Shown here in pieces: positions 1 through 8,982 of a stretch of DNA of 64,000 bases (position 1 is the stretch's first letter; each line of letters begins with the position of its first letter). The stretch lies in the NCBI GenBank assembly GCA_963742725.1, contig CAVUMX010000001.1, forward strand, positions 2,046,001-2,110,000, written 5' to 3'. This DNA is from CAVVAL01 sp963742725. Its GTDB lineage: Bacteria > Actinomycetota > Actinomycetes > Mycobacteriales > Cryptosporangiaceae. The translations under genes were made by a program, and so were the position numbers. Below the pieces are notes generated by a model. It ran no database searches, was not told the origin of the DNA, and was given only the letters and a program-made list of their open reading frames with translations.

Positions 1-1809
1 AGCCAGGCCGTGCCGCTGCCTGCCGAGGTCCCGACCAGCCAGGCGACCGTCATCTACTACTCGGACGGTGTCACCGAGCTGGCGCGCATCGGCGTGGACA
101 ACCGCACGGACGTTCCGCTGAGCGAGGTGCCGATGCACGTGCGGCAGGCGGTACTCGCGGCCGAGGACCGCGGCTTCTACGACAACCAGGGCATCTCCCT
201 GACCGGGATCGGCCGCGCGGTGTGGGCGAACGTGACCGGCAAGGAGACGCAGGGCGCGTCGACGATCACCCAGCAGTACGTGAAGAACACGTTCCTCACC
301 CATGACCGGACGCTCAACCGGAAGCTCCGCGAGGTCGTCCTGGCGGTGAAGGCGGACCACAAGTACAGCAAGGACCAGATCCTCGAGTTCTACCTCAACA
401 CCATCTACTACGGACGGGGCGCGTACGGCATCGACGCCGCCGCGCACACGTACTTCGGCGTGCCGGTCCGCAAGTTGACGCCGGAGCAGGGCGCCGTGCT
501 GGCGTCCGTCATCAAGGCGCCGTCGGGCTTCGACCCGGCGAACAATCCCGAAGGCGCCCAGGACCGCTGGCGGTACCTGCTCCACGCCATGGCCGACGAG
601 GGCTGGCTCGACGAGAAGCGCGCGAAGTCGGCGAAGTACCCGGCCGTGCGGCCGCCGGGGCAGACCGCCCGGTCGCTCACCGGTCCGAACGGGTACATCG
701 TCGCGCGGGTCGAACGCGAACTGGAACGGCACGGCATCACGACGCAGGAACTCCGCACGGGCGCGCTGCGGATCGTCACCACGATCGAAAAATCGACCCA
801 GGAGGCGGCCGTCACCGCGATGCGCCAGGGGCTGGCGCAGCAACCGGCGCAGAACCGGGGCGCGCTGGTCGCCGTCGAGCCTGGCAGCGGCCGCATCCGG
901 GCGTACTACGGCGGCCACGAGGCTTACGGCTACCTGGACTACGCCGAGAACACCTATCCGGCCGCCAGCACCTTCAAGCCGATCGTGCTGGCCGAGGCGC
1001 TGCGCAACGGCATTCCGTCGTACAAGATCGTCGACGGGTCGTCGCCCCAGGCCGTACCCGGCCGCGGCGGCACCCCGCTGAGCAACCGGGACGGCATCGA
1101 CTGCCCGCAGTGCAGCCTGCACGAGTCGATGGTGCTCTCCCTGAACACACCGTTCTACGCCCTGGCGTACGAGCTGGGCCCCGCGCGGGTCGCCAAGCTC
1201 GCCCATGACCTCGGCATCCGCCGCGAACACCAGGGCCAGCGCACGCTCGTCGACATCAAGGGCGAGCTGACCCCCGGCCGGACGAGGGCGGACATCGCGA
1301 TCGGCCGGTACCGCGTGACGCCCGTGGACATGGCGAGCGTGTACGCGACGTTCGCGTCCGGCGGCGTGCAGGCCGAGCCGCGCATCGTCGAACGGGCGGT
1401 CCAGCACGGCGACGAGATCTACCGCTCCACGGCGAAGACCCGCCGCGTGCTCGACCAGTCCACCTGCGACGAGCTGACGCACGTGCTCGGGGACGTCGTC
1501 CGCACCCTCGCTCCGCTCGCCAAGAGCCGGTTCGGGGCCGGCAAGACCGGCACGGCGCAGTACCGGTCCGGCAAGGACAACTCCGACGCCTGGATGGTCG
1601 GCTACACGCCGCAGCTCTCGGTGTCGGTGTGGCTCGGGCACAACAAGCCGGCGGCGCTGCGTGACAAGTCCGGGGAGCCGATCGAGGGATCTCACCTGCC
1701 GGCCACGATCTGGCGCGGATTCATGGACACCGCCCTCGCCGATGTGCCCGTCGAGCATCCGGAACGGGCACTGCCGCACGCGCGGCTCCTACCCGAGGGA
1801 CTCCGCTAG
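1..1809 (+). CDS. Bifunctional (class A) penicillin-binding protein, 5' end outside window
   Basis: This is a membrane-anchored peptidoglycan synthase with glycosyltransferase and transpeptidase activities acting outside the cytoplasmic membrane. The GT51 domain is near the start of the visible part (AAEDRGFYDNQG, then ASTITQQYVKN). The transpeptidase domain follows, with the SxxK serine motif STFK near residue 322 and KTGTAQ near residue 515. The frame is open to the window edge, and the usual cytoplasmic tail and transmembrane anchor are absent, so the true start lies upstream. A GTG at position 10 is in frame but is not a credible start. The last 21 bp overlap the convergent anti-sigma-like gene. 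Confidence 0.93.
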   Translation, partial: SQAVPLPAEVPTSQATVIYYSDGVTELARIGVDNRTDVPLSEVPMHVRQAVLAAEDRGFYDNQGISLTGIGRAVWANVTGKETQGASTITQQYVKNTFLTHDRTLNRKLREVVLAVKADHKYSKDQILEFYLNTIYYGRGAYGIDAAAHTYFGVPVRKLTPEQGAVLASVIKAPSGFDPANNPEGAQDRWRYLLHAMADEGWLDEKRAKSAKYPAVRPPGQTARSLTGPNGYIVARVERELERHGITTQELRTGALRIVTTIEKSTQEAAVTAMRQGLAQQPAQNRGALVAVEPGSGRIRAYYGGHEAYGYLDYAENTYPAASTFKPIVLAEALRNGIPSYKIVDGSSPQAVPGRGGTPLSNRDGIDCPQCSLHESMVLSLNTPFYALAYELGPARVAKLAHDLGIRREHQGQRTLVDIKGELTPGRTRADIAIGRYRVTPVDMASVYATFASGGVQAEPRIVERAVQHGDEIYRSTAKTRRVLDQSTCDELTHVLGDVVRTLAPLAKSRFGAGKTGTAQYRSGKDNSDAWMVGYTPQLSVSVWLGHNKPAALRDKSGEPIEGSHLPATIWRGFMDTALADVPVEHPERALPHARLLPEGLR

Positions 1810-2556
1810 GGCGATCGCGTCGGCGCGGGCCAGCCCGGACTCGATCCGGACCGTGTGGTCGCCCCGGTCCAGCAGCAACGTCGGCCCGGCCACGCGTTCG
1901 CTGCCGTAGTCCGGCAGCCCGTCCGGCCCGAACAGCGCGGTGCCGTGATTGACGCCGATCCACAGGGCCGGTTGGCCGCCGACGGTCACCTCGCGCACCA
2001 TCGAGCCGCCGATCAGCTTCTTGACGATGGCGTCCGCCTCCCCGCTGAACGTCATGACGTACAGGCCGGCGGACGACCCGGGCAGGGCCGGCAGCTCGGG
2101 CGACGCACGCCACAGCAGGTGGACCACCCGCCGGTTCCCGTCCCCGGTCACGTACACCTCGTCCGGCGGGCCGACACCCGAAGGCACTGGTGCCCGCTCC
2201 GCATCGGGCCGCCGAGCCTCCTCGACGGTGATCGGCGTGGTCAGCCGGTACGCGGAACCGAGCGGGCCGGACGGCGTGACCGTCGGGCTCGGCGGCTGCG
2301 GGCGGTCCCGGTCGAAGACGACGCCCGGAAGGCTCAGCAGCTCCACGACGGCCGCCCGGACGGCCGGCACCGCGAGCAGGCCAGCGGTCAGCAGAGCCGC
2401 CGCCGCAGCGGCGACCAGCGCGACGAGCCGGCGCCGGACCGTGACCGGCGCAGGCTCGGACCGGATCCTGCGCATCACCGCCGGAGCGACGTCCGGTACC
2501 GGGCCGGTGTCGAGGTGGGCCCGCAGGTCGGCGAGGCGTTCATCAAGCTCATCCAC
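1789..2556 (-). CDS. Membrane protein, probable anti-sigma factor of the adjacent ECF sigma
   Basis: The protein is 255 aa, with a short cytoplasmic N-terminus, one transmembrane helix at about residues 45-65 (alanine/leucine rich), and an extracytoplasmic domain rich in beta-type sequence. The GTG start overlaps the sigma-factor stop (GTGGATGA, 8-bp overlap), so translation is probably coupled. The layout of sigma factor followed at once by a single-pass membrane protein is the standard arrangement for a regulator that holds the sigma factor at the membrane. No zinc-binding HxxxCxxC motif is visible, so this is not a ZAS-type anti-sigma. The role rests on context and topology, not on a recognised domain. 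Confidence 0.65.
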   Translation of the reverse strand: MDELDERLADLRAHLDTGPVPDVAPAVMRRIRSEPAPVTVRRRLVALVAAAAAALLTAGLLAVPAVRAAVVELLSLPGVVFDRDRPQPPSPTVTPSGPLGSAYRLTTPITVEEARRPDAERAPVPSGVGPPDEVYVTGDGNRRVVHLLWRASPELPALPGSSAGLYVMTFSGEADAIVKKLIGGSMVREVTVGGQPALWIGVNHGTALFGPDGLPDYGSERVAGPTLLLDRGDHTVRIESGLARADAIALAESLG

Positions 2557-3088
2557 CGCTGACCACCCCCTCCCGCAACTTCGCCAGCCCGCGGGACAGC
2601 CGCGACTTCGCGGTGCCCTTCCGCAGGCCGAGTACCTCGCACGTCTCCGCCTCGGACAGGTCGAGGAGGTACCGGCACACGACGACCGTCCGCAGCCGCT
2701 CCGGCAACGCGTCCACCGCGCGCAGCAGCGCCGCCCTGGACTGCGCCTCGATCGTGGCCTCCTCCGCCGACCCGGCCGTCGCCGGCACCACCGACAGCTG
2801 GTGGGACCGGTCCGCGAGCGCCGCCCGCCGCTTCGCCGCCCGCCGGGAGTTGTGCGCCTCGTTCGTGACGATCCGCAGCAACCACGGACGGAACGCCGAC
2901 TCCTCACGGAACCCGCCGAGTGCCCGGTACGCCTTGACGAACGCCTCCTGCACGATGTCCTCCGCGTCGCTCGGACCCGCGAGGACGACCGCCGCCCGGT
3001 GCGCGACCGCCGTGTGGGCGCGCACCAGCGCCTCGTATGCGGCGAGGTCACCGGCCTTGCTCAGGCGCACCAGTTCGTCGTCGTCCAG
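2549..3088 (-). CDS. RNA polymerase ECF-type sigma-70 factor
   Basis: Region 2 is seen as DDELVRLSKAGDLAAYEAL and DAEDIVQEAFVKAYRAL, followed by FRPWLLRIVTNEAHNSRR. Region 4 is seen as LPERLRTVVVCRYLLDLSEAET with the HTH SKSRLSRGLAKLRE-like end. This gives about 180 aa, normal for ECF factors. The start is uncertain. No ATG is in frame. A CTG at 3088 has GGAGG 8 bp upstream and keeps the DDDEL of region 2.1; a GTG at 3070 would lose it. The 3' end overlaps the anti-sigma-like gene. The factor probably activates transcription in response to an envelope signal; its target promoters are unknown. Confidence 0.85.
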   Translation of the reverse strand: MDDDELVRLSKAGDLAAYEALVRAHTAVAHRAAVVLAGPSDAEDIVQEAFVKAYRALGGFREESAFRPWLLRIVTNEAHNSRRAAKRRAALADRSHQLSVVPATAGSAEEATIEAQSRAALLRAVDALPERLRTVVVCRYLLDLSEAETCEVLGLRKGTAKSRLSRGLAKLREGVVSGG

Positions 3089-3164
3089 CCGTCCGCCCTC
3101 CGAGGACGATGCCTGTTCACCTTCTACTACACCGGAGAGCCCCCGGAGGTTCCGTCCACGGCGC

Positions 3165-3236
3165 CGCGCCGCCGCCGCACTCCACCAGCCCGTGCGCCGC
3201 CGCCGCACTCCACTAGCCCGTGCGCCGCCGCCGCAC
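3165..3236. repeat. 28-bp direct repeat, about 2.5 copies, at a gene 3' end
   Basis: The unit TGCGCCGCCGCCGCAC plus TCCAC(C/T)AGCCCG occurs at 3165-3192 and 3193-3220, followed by a partial copy at 3221-3236. The single C/T difference creates the stop codon of the minus-strand TIMP-like gene. The array lies between that gene and the sigma factor. Confidence 0.85.
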
Positions 3237-3803
3237 GACGACGAACGCCGCCAGGGCGAGTGCCACCAGGCCCGCGGCCGGCACCAGCCAGATCCACCGC
3301 GACGTCTCGTTCTTGGTGAGCACGTCCTGTTCCGGCACCGGCGGGACGGCGCCGCTCTCCTTGGCGTCGGCGACGACAGGCCGGGCCTGCGCACCCGCGA
3401 CGTCCGGAGTGCCGGCGAGGTCCCGGGTGCCGCCGCACAGCGATGCTTCGAGCCCGGCACCGCTGGTGTCGGCGTAGACGAGGTACCGCTTGCCGAGCTG
3501 AACGTCCAGGCCGCAACTCGGGGCCTCCATCGCCGTCTGGACCAGCTGGGTCGGCGTGGCCGTTCCCTTGTAGACCGCGTCGACCGTGAACGACAGCGTC
3601 GCAGGATCGGTGCTGGACCTGATCGGCGCCGTCGGCTCGTCGCGCCTGGCGAGCGTGGCCGCGAAGACGACGTCCGCCTGGTCGTACGCCTGTTTCTCGG
3701 TCAGCGACGCGCAGCTGCACGCACATGCCGGCGAGCCCGTACCCACCAGAACGGACCCGACACCGACCACGATCACAGCCACCCAGTTGGCCAAGCGCTT
3801 CAT
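3213..3803 (-). CDS. Secreted, membrane-anchored TIMP/netrin-like protein
   Basis: The protein is 196 aa. It has a signal peptide (MKRLANWVAVIVVGVGSVL...) followed directly by a cysteine-rich mature N-terminus (CACSCASLTEKQAY). That cluster resembles the N-terminal cysteines of tissue-inhibitor-of-metalloproteinase-like proteins common in actinomycetes. Further cysteines (SCGLDV, SLCGG) could form disulfides. A C-terminal transmembrane helix is followed by RRRR, a typical anchor with positive-inside tail. ATG at 3803 has a good GGAGGG site. It is divergent from the exporter gene and upstream of the sigma factor. Inhibitor function is not shown. Confidence 0.7.
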   Translation of the reverse strand: MKRLANWVAVIVVGVGSVLVGTGSPACACSCASLTEKQAYDQADVVFAATLARRDEPTAPIRSSTDPATLSFTVDAVYKGTATPTQLVQTAMEAPSCGLDVQLGKRYLVYADTSGAGLEASLCGGTRDLAGTPDVAGAQARPVVADAKESGAVPPVPEQDVLTKNETSRWIWLVPAAGLVALALAAFVVVRRRRTG

Positions 3804-3870
3804 GACACGCTCCCTCCGTTGGCCATCAGACGGCGGCCACCCCCGGCTGGTTCCGGCTAGCGTGGATGTC

Positions 3871-5343
3871 GTGGCTGCCCTCGAGTACGGCTCGGCCCGA
3901 GGCCGCTGGGTCATCCTGGCGACGGTCCTGGGCTCGTCCATGGCGATGCTGGACGCGACGGTGGTGGGCATCGCCCTGCCCGCGATGGGCCGCGAGTTCG
4001 ACGCGGGCATGGCCGGACTCCAGTGGGTGGTGAACGGCTACACGCTGACGCTGGCCGGGTTCCTGTTGCAGGCCGGGGCGCTCGCCGACCGGCTCGGCCG
4101 GCGCCGGATCTTCCTGGTCGGCGTGGTGTGGTTCGCGGTGGCGTCGCTGCTCTGCGCGGTGGCGTGGAGCGCACCGGCCCTGATCGCGGCCCGGGCGTTG
4201 CAGGGCATCGGGGCGGCGCTGCTCACGCCGGGGAGCCTGGCGATCCTCCAGTCCTCGTTCGGTCCGGGCGACAGGGCGAAGGCGATCGGGGCGTGGTCCG
4301 GGCTCGGCGGGATCGCGGCGGCGGCCGGTCCGTTCCTCGGCGGGTACCTGATCGACCTCGTGTCGTGGCGGCTGATCTTCGCGATCAACCTGCCGATCGC
4401 GGCGGCCATCGTGCTGGTCTCCGTCAAGCACGTGCCCGAGTCGCGTGACCCCGGCGCCGCCGACCGCAAGCCGGACGTCGTCGGCGCCGTGCTGGCCCCC
4501 GCGGGTCTGGCCGTGCTCACCTACGGGCTGATCGAGGGACCAGGTGCCGGCTGGACATCGCCGGTGATCCTGGCCTGCCTGCTCGCCGGACTGCTGCTCC
4601 TGACCGCGTTCGTCCTGGTCGAGCTGCGGACGTCCCATCCGATGGTGCCGATGGGGATCTTCTCGTCGACGCAGTTCACGGCGGCGAACCTGGTCACGCT
4701 GCTGGTGTACGCCGCGCTCAGCGGGGCGTTGTTCCTGCTGCCGATCGCGTTGCAGGAGGTCGCCGGGTACACGCCGGTGCAGGCCGGCACGTCGCTGCTG
4801 CCGTTCACGGTCCTGATGCTGCTGCTGTCGGCGCGCATGGGCGCGCTCGCCGCCAGGGTCGGCCCCCGCCTGCCCATGATCGTCGGGCCGCTCGTGGCCG
4901 GCGCCGGGCTGGCCCTTCTCGTGCGGCTGGACAGCGAGGGCAGCTACGTCACGCAGGTCCTGCCGGCCGTCCTGGTGTTCGGGCTCGGCATGACGATCAC
5001 GGTCGCGCCGCTGACGTCGACCGTCCTGGACGCGGCCCCGCCGTCGCTGATCGGCGTCGCGTCGGCCGTCAACAACGACGTGGCCCGCGCCGCCGGGCTC
5101 CTCGCCGTCGCCATCCTGCCGCCCGTGGCCGGTATCGCCGGAGACGCCTACCTCGACCCGGAGCGGTTCACCGCGGGTTTCCACACCGCCGTGCTCATCG
5201 CGGGCGCGGCGGCGGCGTTGGGCGGAATCGTGGCGGCCATCGGCATCCGCAACCCGGCCCGCCGTCCGGAGCCGGTCGCGAAGCACCACTCGCACTGCCC
5301 GCTGGAAGCGCCGCCCGTCAGCACCCGCGAGCTGGCCGGCTAG
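3871..5343 (+). CDS. MFS exporter, DHA2 (EmrB/QacA) family
   Basis: The protein is about 490 aa with around 14 hydrophobic segments, the DHA2 drug:proton antiporter topology. Family motifs are visible: LDATVVGIALPAMGREF in TM1, ADRLGRRRIFL in the first cytoplasmic loop (motif A), and ALQGIGAALLTPGSLAIL (motif B/C region). The substrate cannot be read from sequence. The frame is open further upstream, but GTG at 3871 (or 3862) fits the TM1 spacing and leaves room for a promoter against the divergent gene at 3803. The C-terminus is a short His/Pro-rich tail. Confidence 0.88.
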   Translation: MAALEYGSARGRWVILATVLGSSMAMLDATVVGIALPAMGREFDAGMAGLQWVVNGYTLTLAGFLLQAGALADRLGRRRIFLVGVVWFAVASLLCAVAWSAPALIAARALQGIGAALLTPGSLAILQSSFGPGDRAKAIGAWSGLGGIAAAAGPFLGGYLIDLVSWRLIFAINLPIAAAIVLVSVKHVPESRDPGAADRKPDVVGAVLAPAGLAVLTYGLIEGPGAGWTSPVILACLLAGLLLLTAFVLVELRTSHPMVPMGIFSSTQFTAANLVTLLVYAALSGALFLLPIALQEVAGYTPVQAGTSLLPFTVLMLLLSARMGALAARVGPRLPMIVGPLVAGAGLALLVRLDSEGSYVTQVLPAVLVFGLGMTITVAPLTSTVLDAAPPSLIGVASAVNNDVARAAGLLAVAILPPVAGIAGDAYLDPERFTAGFHTAVLIAGAAAALGGIVAAIGIRNPARRPEPVAKHHSHCPLEAPPVSTRELAG

Positions 5344-5364
5344 AACCTCAGACGGCCGGACCCC

Positions 5365-6279
5365 TCAGACCGCGGCGGCCGCCAGGCTCAGCCGGTCACG
5401 GATCGTCAGCCAGTCCTGTTCCAGTCCGGCGAGCCGCGCGTCCCGCTCCGGCCCGGACGGCTGTTCCCGGTGGGTACGCAGCTCCTGCGCGACGACGATC
5501 GCCAGGTTGATCAGGTAGGCGTTCCACGCGACCGGCCCGCGACCGCGTACCGAGTCGTCGATCTCCGAGCGGGCCCCGAACGTGGCCCGAAGGATCATCC
5601 ACAGCCTGGCGAGGTCGAAGCCGGGCAGGAACACGCTCGCGAACGCCCAGTCCACGAGCCCGTAGTCGCCCTCCTTGAACCCGTCGAGCCGCCGCAGCAC
5701 GTGTGGCAGCGCCAGGCTCCCGTGGCAGAACTCCGCCGCGTCGCCGACGGCACTGAGCAGCGCGGTGAGGTGCGTGAACTCGTCCGTGGTGAGCTGGCCG
5801 GCCCGGCGGTAGCGGTCGACGCGGCTGCGGTAGTCCAGGATGCGGCGCAGCTCGCCCAGCGGCGCCCGCCAGTCGTTGACCCGCCGCAGGGCCGTGAACG
5901 CGGCGGCGAGCTGGCGGTTCGGCACCTCCTCCGTCGGGTACCGGGCGGTCGACATCGGAGTCCCGTCGATCCGTTCGAGGACCAGCAACGGGTACCGGTC
6001 GTCGGCGGCGAACAGCCGCGCGGCCCGGAACGGCGGGCGGTTCCGCTCGAAGAACCGGTAGATGTCGATCTCGCGGGTGAACGTCTCCCGCCAGAACGGC
6101 GACGTGCTGACCAGCACTTTCGCCACGGCAGGCTCACCCCACACGTCCCCGGCGAGCAGGACGGACGTGGTGCTCCGGTGGAGCACACCCTCTGCGGTGA
6201 ACCCCGGACAGATCCCGGCGGCCGCGGCGGCGAGGGTCTCCACGTCGTCGCGCGACCGCTCACCACCACTGAAGATCAT
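5365..6279 (-). CDS. Aminoglycoside phosphotransferase/APH-like kinase family protein
   Basis: The protein is 304 aa with a protein-kinase-like fold. A VAKVLVS segment looks like the ATP-binding lysine strand. FCHGSLALPHVL sits where the catalytic HGDxxxxN loop is expected, but the usual Asp is replaced by Ser. LVDWAFASVFLPGFDLA fits the metal-binding D-W motif. The substitution raises the possibility of altered or lost kinase activity. ATG at 6279 is chosen; an in-frame GTG lies 15 bp upstream. It is convergent with the exporter and has no obvious functional partner. Confidence 0.7.
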   Translation of the reverse strand: MIFSGGERSRDDVETLAAAAAGICPGFTAEGVLHRSTTSVLLAGDVWGEPAVAKVLVSTSPFWRETFTREIDIYRFFERNRPPFRAARLFAADDRYPLLVLERIDGTPMSTARYPTEEVPNRQLAAAFTALRRVNDWRAPLGELRRILDYRSRVDRYRRAGQLTTDEFTHLTALLSAVGDAAEFCHGSLALPHVLRRLDGFKEGDYGLVDWAFASVFLPGFDLARLWMILRATFGARSEIDDSVRGRGPVAWNAYLINLAIVVAQELRTHREQPSGPERDARLAGLEQDWLTIRDRLSLAAAAV

Positions 6280-6311
6280 GGCTCCATGGTGCACGAGCGC
6301 GGACGCGGAGT

Positions 6312-7307
6312 TCACGTCACGTGCGGAAGGACGGCCCGGGAGGCGGTGGCGAGCTGGTCCAGAGCGGACGACGGCGTGCCGACCGGCATGAGGACGACGG
6401 CGTCCGCGCCGGCTGCGCGCAGCCCGTTCACGGCACGTACGCACTGGTCGGTGGTGCCGGCGACGGCGAGGGCGTCGACCCAGGCGTCCGGCATCCGCGC
6501 GGCGAACTCGCCGTCGTCGGCGCTGGTCGCCGCCAGCTCGCGGACCTCGTCCAGGATGCCGGCGTGTTCCATCTGCGCGCCGAGGCGCCCCGTACGGAGT
6601 ATGGCGGCGATCTCGTCCCGGGCGGCGGCGCGCGCCTTGTCCGCGTCCGGGTCGTGGGCGAGGAGGGTGTACACGGTGACGCGGTGCGGTGTGTCCACAC
6701 CGGCTTCGGCCCGTCCGGCGGCGATCTGCTCGCGCGCCCAGCGGATGTAGGCGGGGACGGACAGCTCGCACAGGATCGTGCCGTCGGCCACGCGTCCGGA
6801 GAGGCGCAGTGATCTTTCCGACCGGACGCCGAGCGACACGGGCGGCGCGGCAGCCGGCGGATGGTCGAGACGGACGCCGTCGAGGTGGAGGTGACGCCCG
6901 TCAACGGACACCGTCTTCCCGGCGAGCAGCGCCCTGACGGCCGCCGTGACCTCCTCCAGGGCGGCGAGCGGGGACGGCGGGAGCGCGCCGATCTGCCGCA
7001 TCCAGTCCTCGACGCCGTGGCCGATGCCGGCGTGGAGGCGCCCCGGGTAGAGCCTGGCCAGCGTGGCGAACTCCATGGCCGTCGTGGCGGGATTCCGCAT
7101 CACCGCCGGCAGGATCCCGACACCGACGGTGAGGTGGTCGGTCTCGGCGAGTGCCGCCGTGGCGGTGGCGATGCCCCCGCCGAGGAAGCAGTCCTCGACG
7201 ACCCACAGCTCGTGGTAGCCGAATGCCTCGACCTCCCGCGCGTACCGCCGGAGATCCTCGGGCGGGTGAGACGGACGGAACATCACACCAACCCGGAAAT
7301 CAGCCAT
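6312..7307 (-). CDS. LLM-class flavin-dependent oxidoreductase
   Basis: The protein is 331 aa in the luciferase-like monooxygenase/F420 family. The N-terminus (VMFRPSHPPEDLRRYAREVE) and ELWVVEDCFLGGG give the first strands of the TIM barrel. LYPGRLHAGIGHGVEDWMRQIGA is the diagnostic family segment. Such enzymes use FMN or F420 to oxidise or reduce small molecules; the substrate is unknown. ATG at 7307 begins MADFRVGV. It reads in the same direction as the APH-like gene, about 30 bp upstream of that gene, so the two may be co-transcribed. Confidence 0.88.
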   Translation of the reverse strand: MADFRVGVMFRPSHPPEDLRRYAREVEAFGYHELWVVEDCFLGGGIATATAALAETDHLTVGVGILPAVMRNPATTAMEFATLARLYPGRLHAGIGHGVEDWMRQIGALPPSPLAALEEVTAAVRALLAGKTVSVDGRHLHLDGVRLDHPPAAAPPVSLGVRSERSLRLSGRVADGTILCELSVPAYIRWAREQIAAGRAEAGVDTPHRVTVYTLLAHDPDADKARAAARDEIAAILRTGRLGAQMEHAGILDEVRELAATSADDGEFAARMPDAWVDALAVAGTTDQCVRAVNGLRAAGADAVVLMPVGTPSSALDQLATASRAVLPHVT

Positions 7308-7456
7308 GCCCGGATCTTGTCATCGCCGGCACTGAACGTGACACACGTCACGAACGTTGACGGTGATCGCGTCGGATGGGGGACTGACTTACCCGGTGGG
7401 CCCCCACGCGGGCGGGAAAGATGGCACTCTCACCCAGGACTAAAGGGGACAGTAGG

Positions 7457-7490
7457 AAAAAACGAGGCCCCAACCAGGGGTTGGGGCCTC
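7457..7490 (-). terminator. Rho-independent terminator of tRNA-Leu
   Basis: A perfect 12-bp stem (GAGGCCCCAACC / GGTTGGGGCCTC, 7464-7475 with 7479-7490) has a 3-nt loop and is followed on the minus strand by six U residues (7457-7462). It sits directly after the tRNA-Leu 3' end. Confidence 0.93.
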
Positions 7491-7497
7491 CAGAGAG

Positions 7498-7580
7498 TGG
7501 GCAAGGGGGGAGTTGAACCCCCACGTCCTTTCGGACACACGGACCTGAACCGTGCGCGTCTGCCATTCCGCCACTTGCCC
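7498..7580 (-). tRNA. tRNA-Leu(CAG)
   Basis: An 83-nt type-II tRNA with a long variable arm. The acceptor stem GGGCAAG pairs with CTTGCCC, the D arm begins TGGCGGAATGGCAGACGCG, and the anticodon loop is TTCAGGT with anticodon CAG. The T arm is GGGGGTTCAACTCCCCC. The CCA end is not encoded. A strong terminator follows. Confidence 0.95.
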
Positions 7581-7678
7581 TTGCGGCGACGAAAGCGTAG
7601 CACGCACGGTGAGCACCGCGTCCGTAGGTACAGAGGCACCGATACGATCGACAGGCAATCCGACGACAGGAGGAGCCG

Positions 7679-8506
7679 GTGGGCGTTCTGCAGCGCTTCG
7701 AGAAGAGGTTGGAGAACCTCGTCGAGGGCGCGTTCGCCAAGGTCTTCAAGGGGGTCGTTCACCCCGTGGAGATCGCTAGCGCCATGCAGCGTGAGGCGGA
7801 CGCGCACAAGTCCATCCTTGGCGGTGGGCGGACCCTGGTTCCCAACCGCTACATCATCGACCTCAGCCCGCCCGACCACGACCGGCTCGCGCAGTACGCG
7901 GCGCCGCTCGCGCAGGAGCTGGCCCAGGCCCAGGCCGAGTACATCGGCGAGCAGGGCTGGACGGTGTACGGCGACGTCATCGTGGAGATCGAGCGCGGCG
8001 AAGGGCTCGACACCGGCATGTTCCGGATCGCGGCCGAGGTCTACACCGGAGGTGCCGACCAGCAGCCGCCAGCGCCACCACCCCCGCCGCCCGGCTATCC
8101 GCCGCAGCAGCACCAGGGCTATGGCCCGCCGCCCGGTCCGCCCATGGGTGGCCCGCCGCCGATGGGCCCGCCCGGGCAGGTCAGCAGCCAGCCAACGCCG
8201 CCGGTCACGCCGCTGCCCACCGCTCGCCAGGCCCGCCTGATCTCCTCCGACGGCCGGCAGTTCGCGGTGGCCATCGGCTCGACGATCATCGGCCGTGGCG
8301 AAGGCGCGCAGGTCCGCCTGGCGGATGTCGGCATCTCCCGGCAGCACGCCCGGCTGGACTACGACGGCACCCGGATGGTCCTCACCGACCTGGGCTCGAC
8401 CAACGGCACGACGGTCAACGGCAACCGGATCACGGCGGCGGCCCTTCAGCACGGTGACGTCATCCAGCTGGGGACGACAACGCTCACGTTCCGACTGGAC
8501 GGCTGA
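7679..8506 (+). CDS. fhaA: FHA-domain protein FhaA (DUF3662 + FHA)
   Basis: The protein is 275 aa. The N-terminal DUF3662/FhaA_N domain (VLQRFEKRLENLVEGAFAKV) is joined by a Pro/Gly/Gln-rich linker (about residues 125-180) to a C-terminal FHA domain with IGRGEGAQVRLADVGISRQH and GSTNGTTVNGN. FHA domains bind phosphothreonine, so it probably reads marks made by the PASTA kinase encoded downstream and links them to cell-wall synthesis. GTG at 7679 has an AGGAGG site. It is the first gene of the fhaA-fhaB-pstP-rodA-pbpA-pknB operon. Confidence 0.94.
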   Translation: MGVLQRFEKRLENLVEGAFAKVFKGVVHPVEIASAMQREADAHKSILGGGRTLVPNRYIIDLSPPDHDRLAQYAAPLAQELAQAQAEYIGEQGWTVYGDVIVEIERGEGLDTGMFRIAAEVYTGGADQQPPAPPPPPPGYPPQQHQGYGPPPGPPMGGPPPMGPPGQVSSQPTPPVTPLPTARQARLISSDGRQFAVAIGSTIIGRGEGAQVRLADVGISRQHARLDYDGTRMVLTDLGSTNGTTVNGNRITAAALQHGDVIQLGTTTLTFRLDG

Positions 8507-8982
8507 TGCCAGAAGTTGTTCTCGCGGTTGCCCGGTTCGGCTTTCTGGTGCTGCTCTGGGTATTCGTCTTCGCTGTCGTCGGCGTGATCCGCCGCGACCT
8601 GTTCGGCACCAGGCAGTCCCGGCTGGTGGCGGCGCCGCGCGGGGTCACCCTGCCGAGCGCCGCACGGCCGGCGAAGGTGAAGCGCGGCAAGACCGCCCGT
8701 ACGCTTGTCGTCACGGAGGGTGCGTTGGCGGGCACGCGGATCACGCTCGCCGACGCACCGATCACGATCGGCCGTGCCGACGATTCCACCCTTGTGGTGA
8801 ACGACGACTACGCTTCGACCCGGCACGCACGGCTGGTGCCACGTACTGGGCAGTGGCTGGTCGAAGATCTCGGCTCCACCAACGGCACGTATCTGGATCG
8901 GGCCAAGGTCACCGGCCCGACCCCTGTCCCTCTCGGCGTGCCGATCCGGATCGGCCGGACTGTTCTCGAGTTGCGTTCATGA
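8506..8982 (+). CDS. fhaB: FHA-domain membrane protein FhaB (FipA-like)
   Basis: The protein is 158 aa. An N-terminal transmembrane helix (FGFLVLLWVFVFAVVGVI) is followed by a cytoplasmic linker and a C-terminal FHA domain (ITIGRADDSTLVVNDDYASTRH, GSTNGTYLDRAKV). Its ATG overlaps the fhaA stop (TGATG). In mycobacteria the equivalent protein binds phosphorylated division proteins. Here the operon position supports a role in coordinating division and wall growth. Confidence 0.93.
   Translation: MPEVVLAVARFGFLVLLWVFVFAVVGVIRRDLFGTRQSRLVAAPRGVTLPSAARPAKVKRGKTARTLVVTEGALAGTRITLADAPITIGRADDSTLVVNDDYASTRHARLVPRTGQWLVEDLGSTNGTYLDRAKVTGPTPVPLGVPIRIGRTVLELRS

Noticed and set aside
3826..5295. 489-aa minus-strand frame opposite the exporter
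   Set aside because: It is Arg/Gln/His-rich with no domain, and opposite a clear 14-TM protein.
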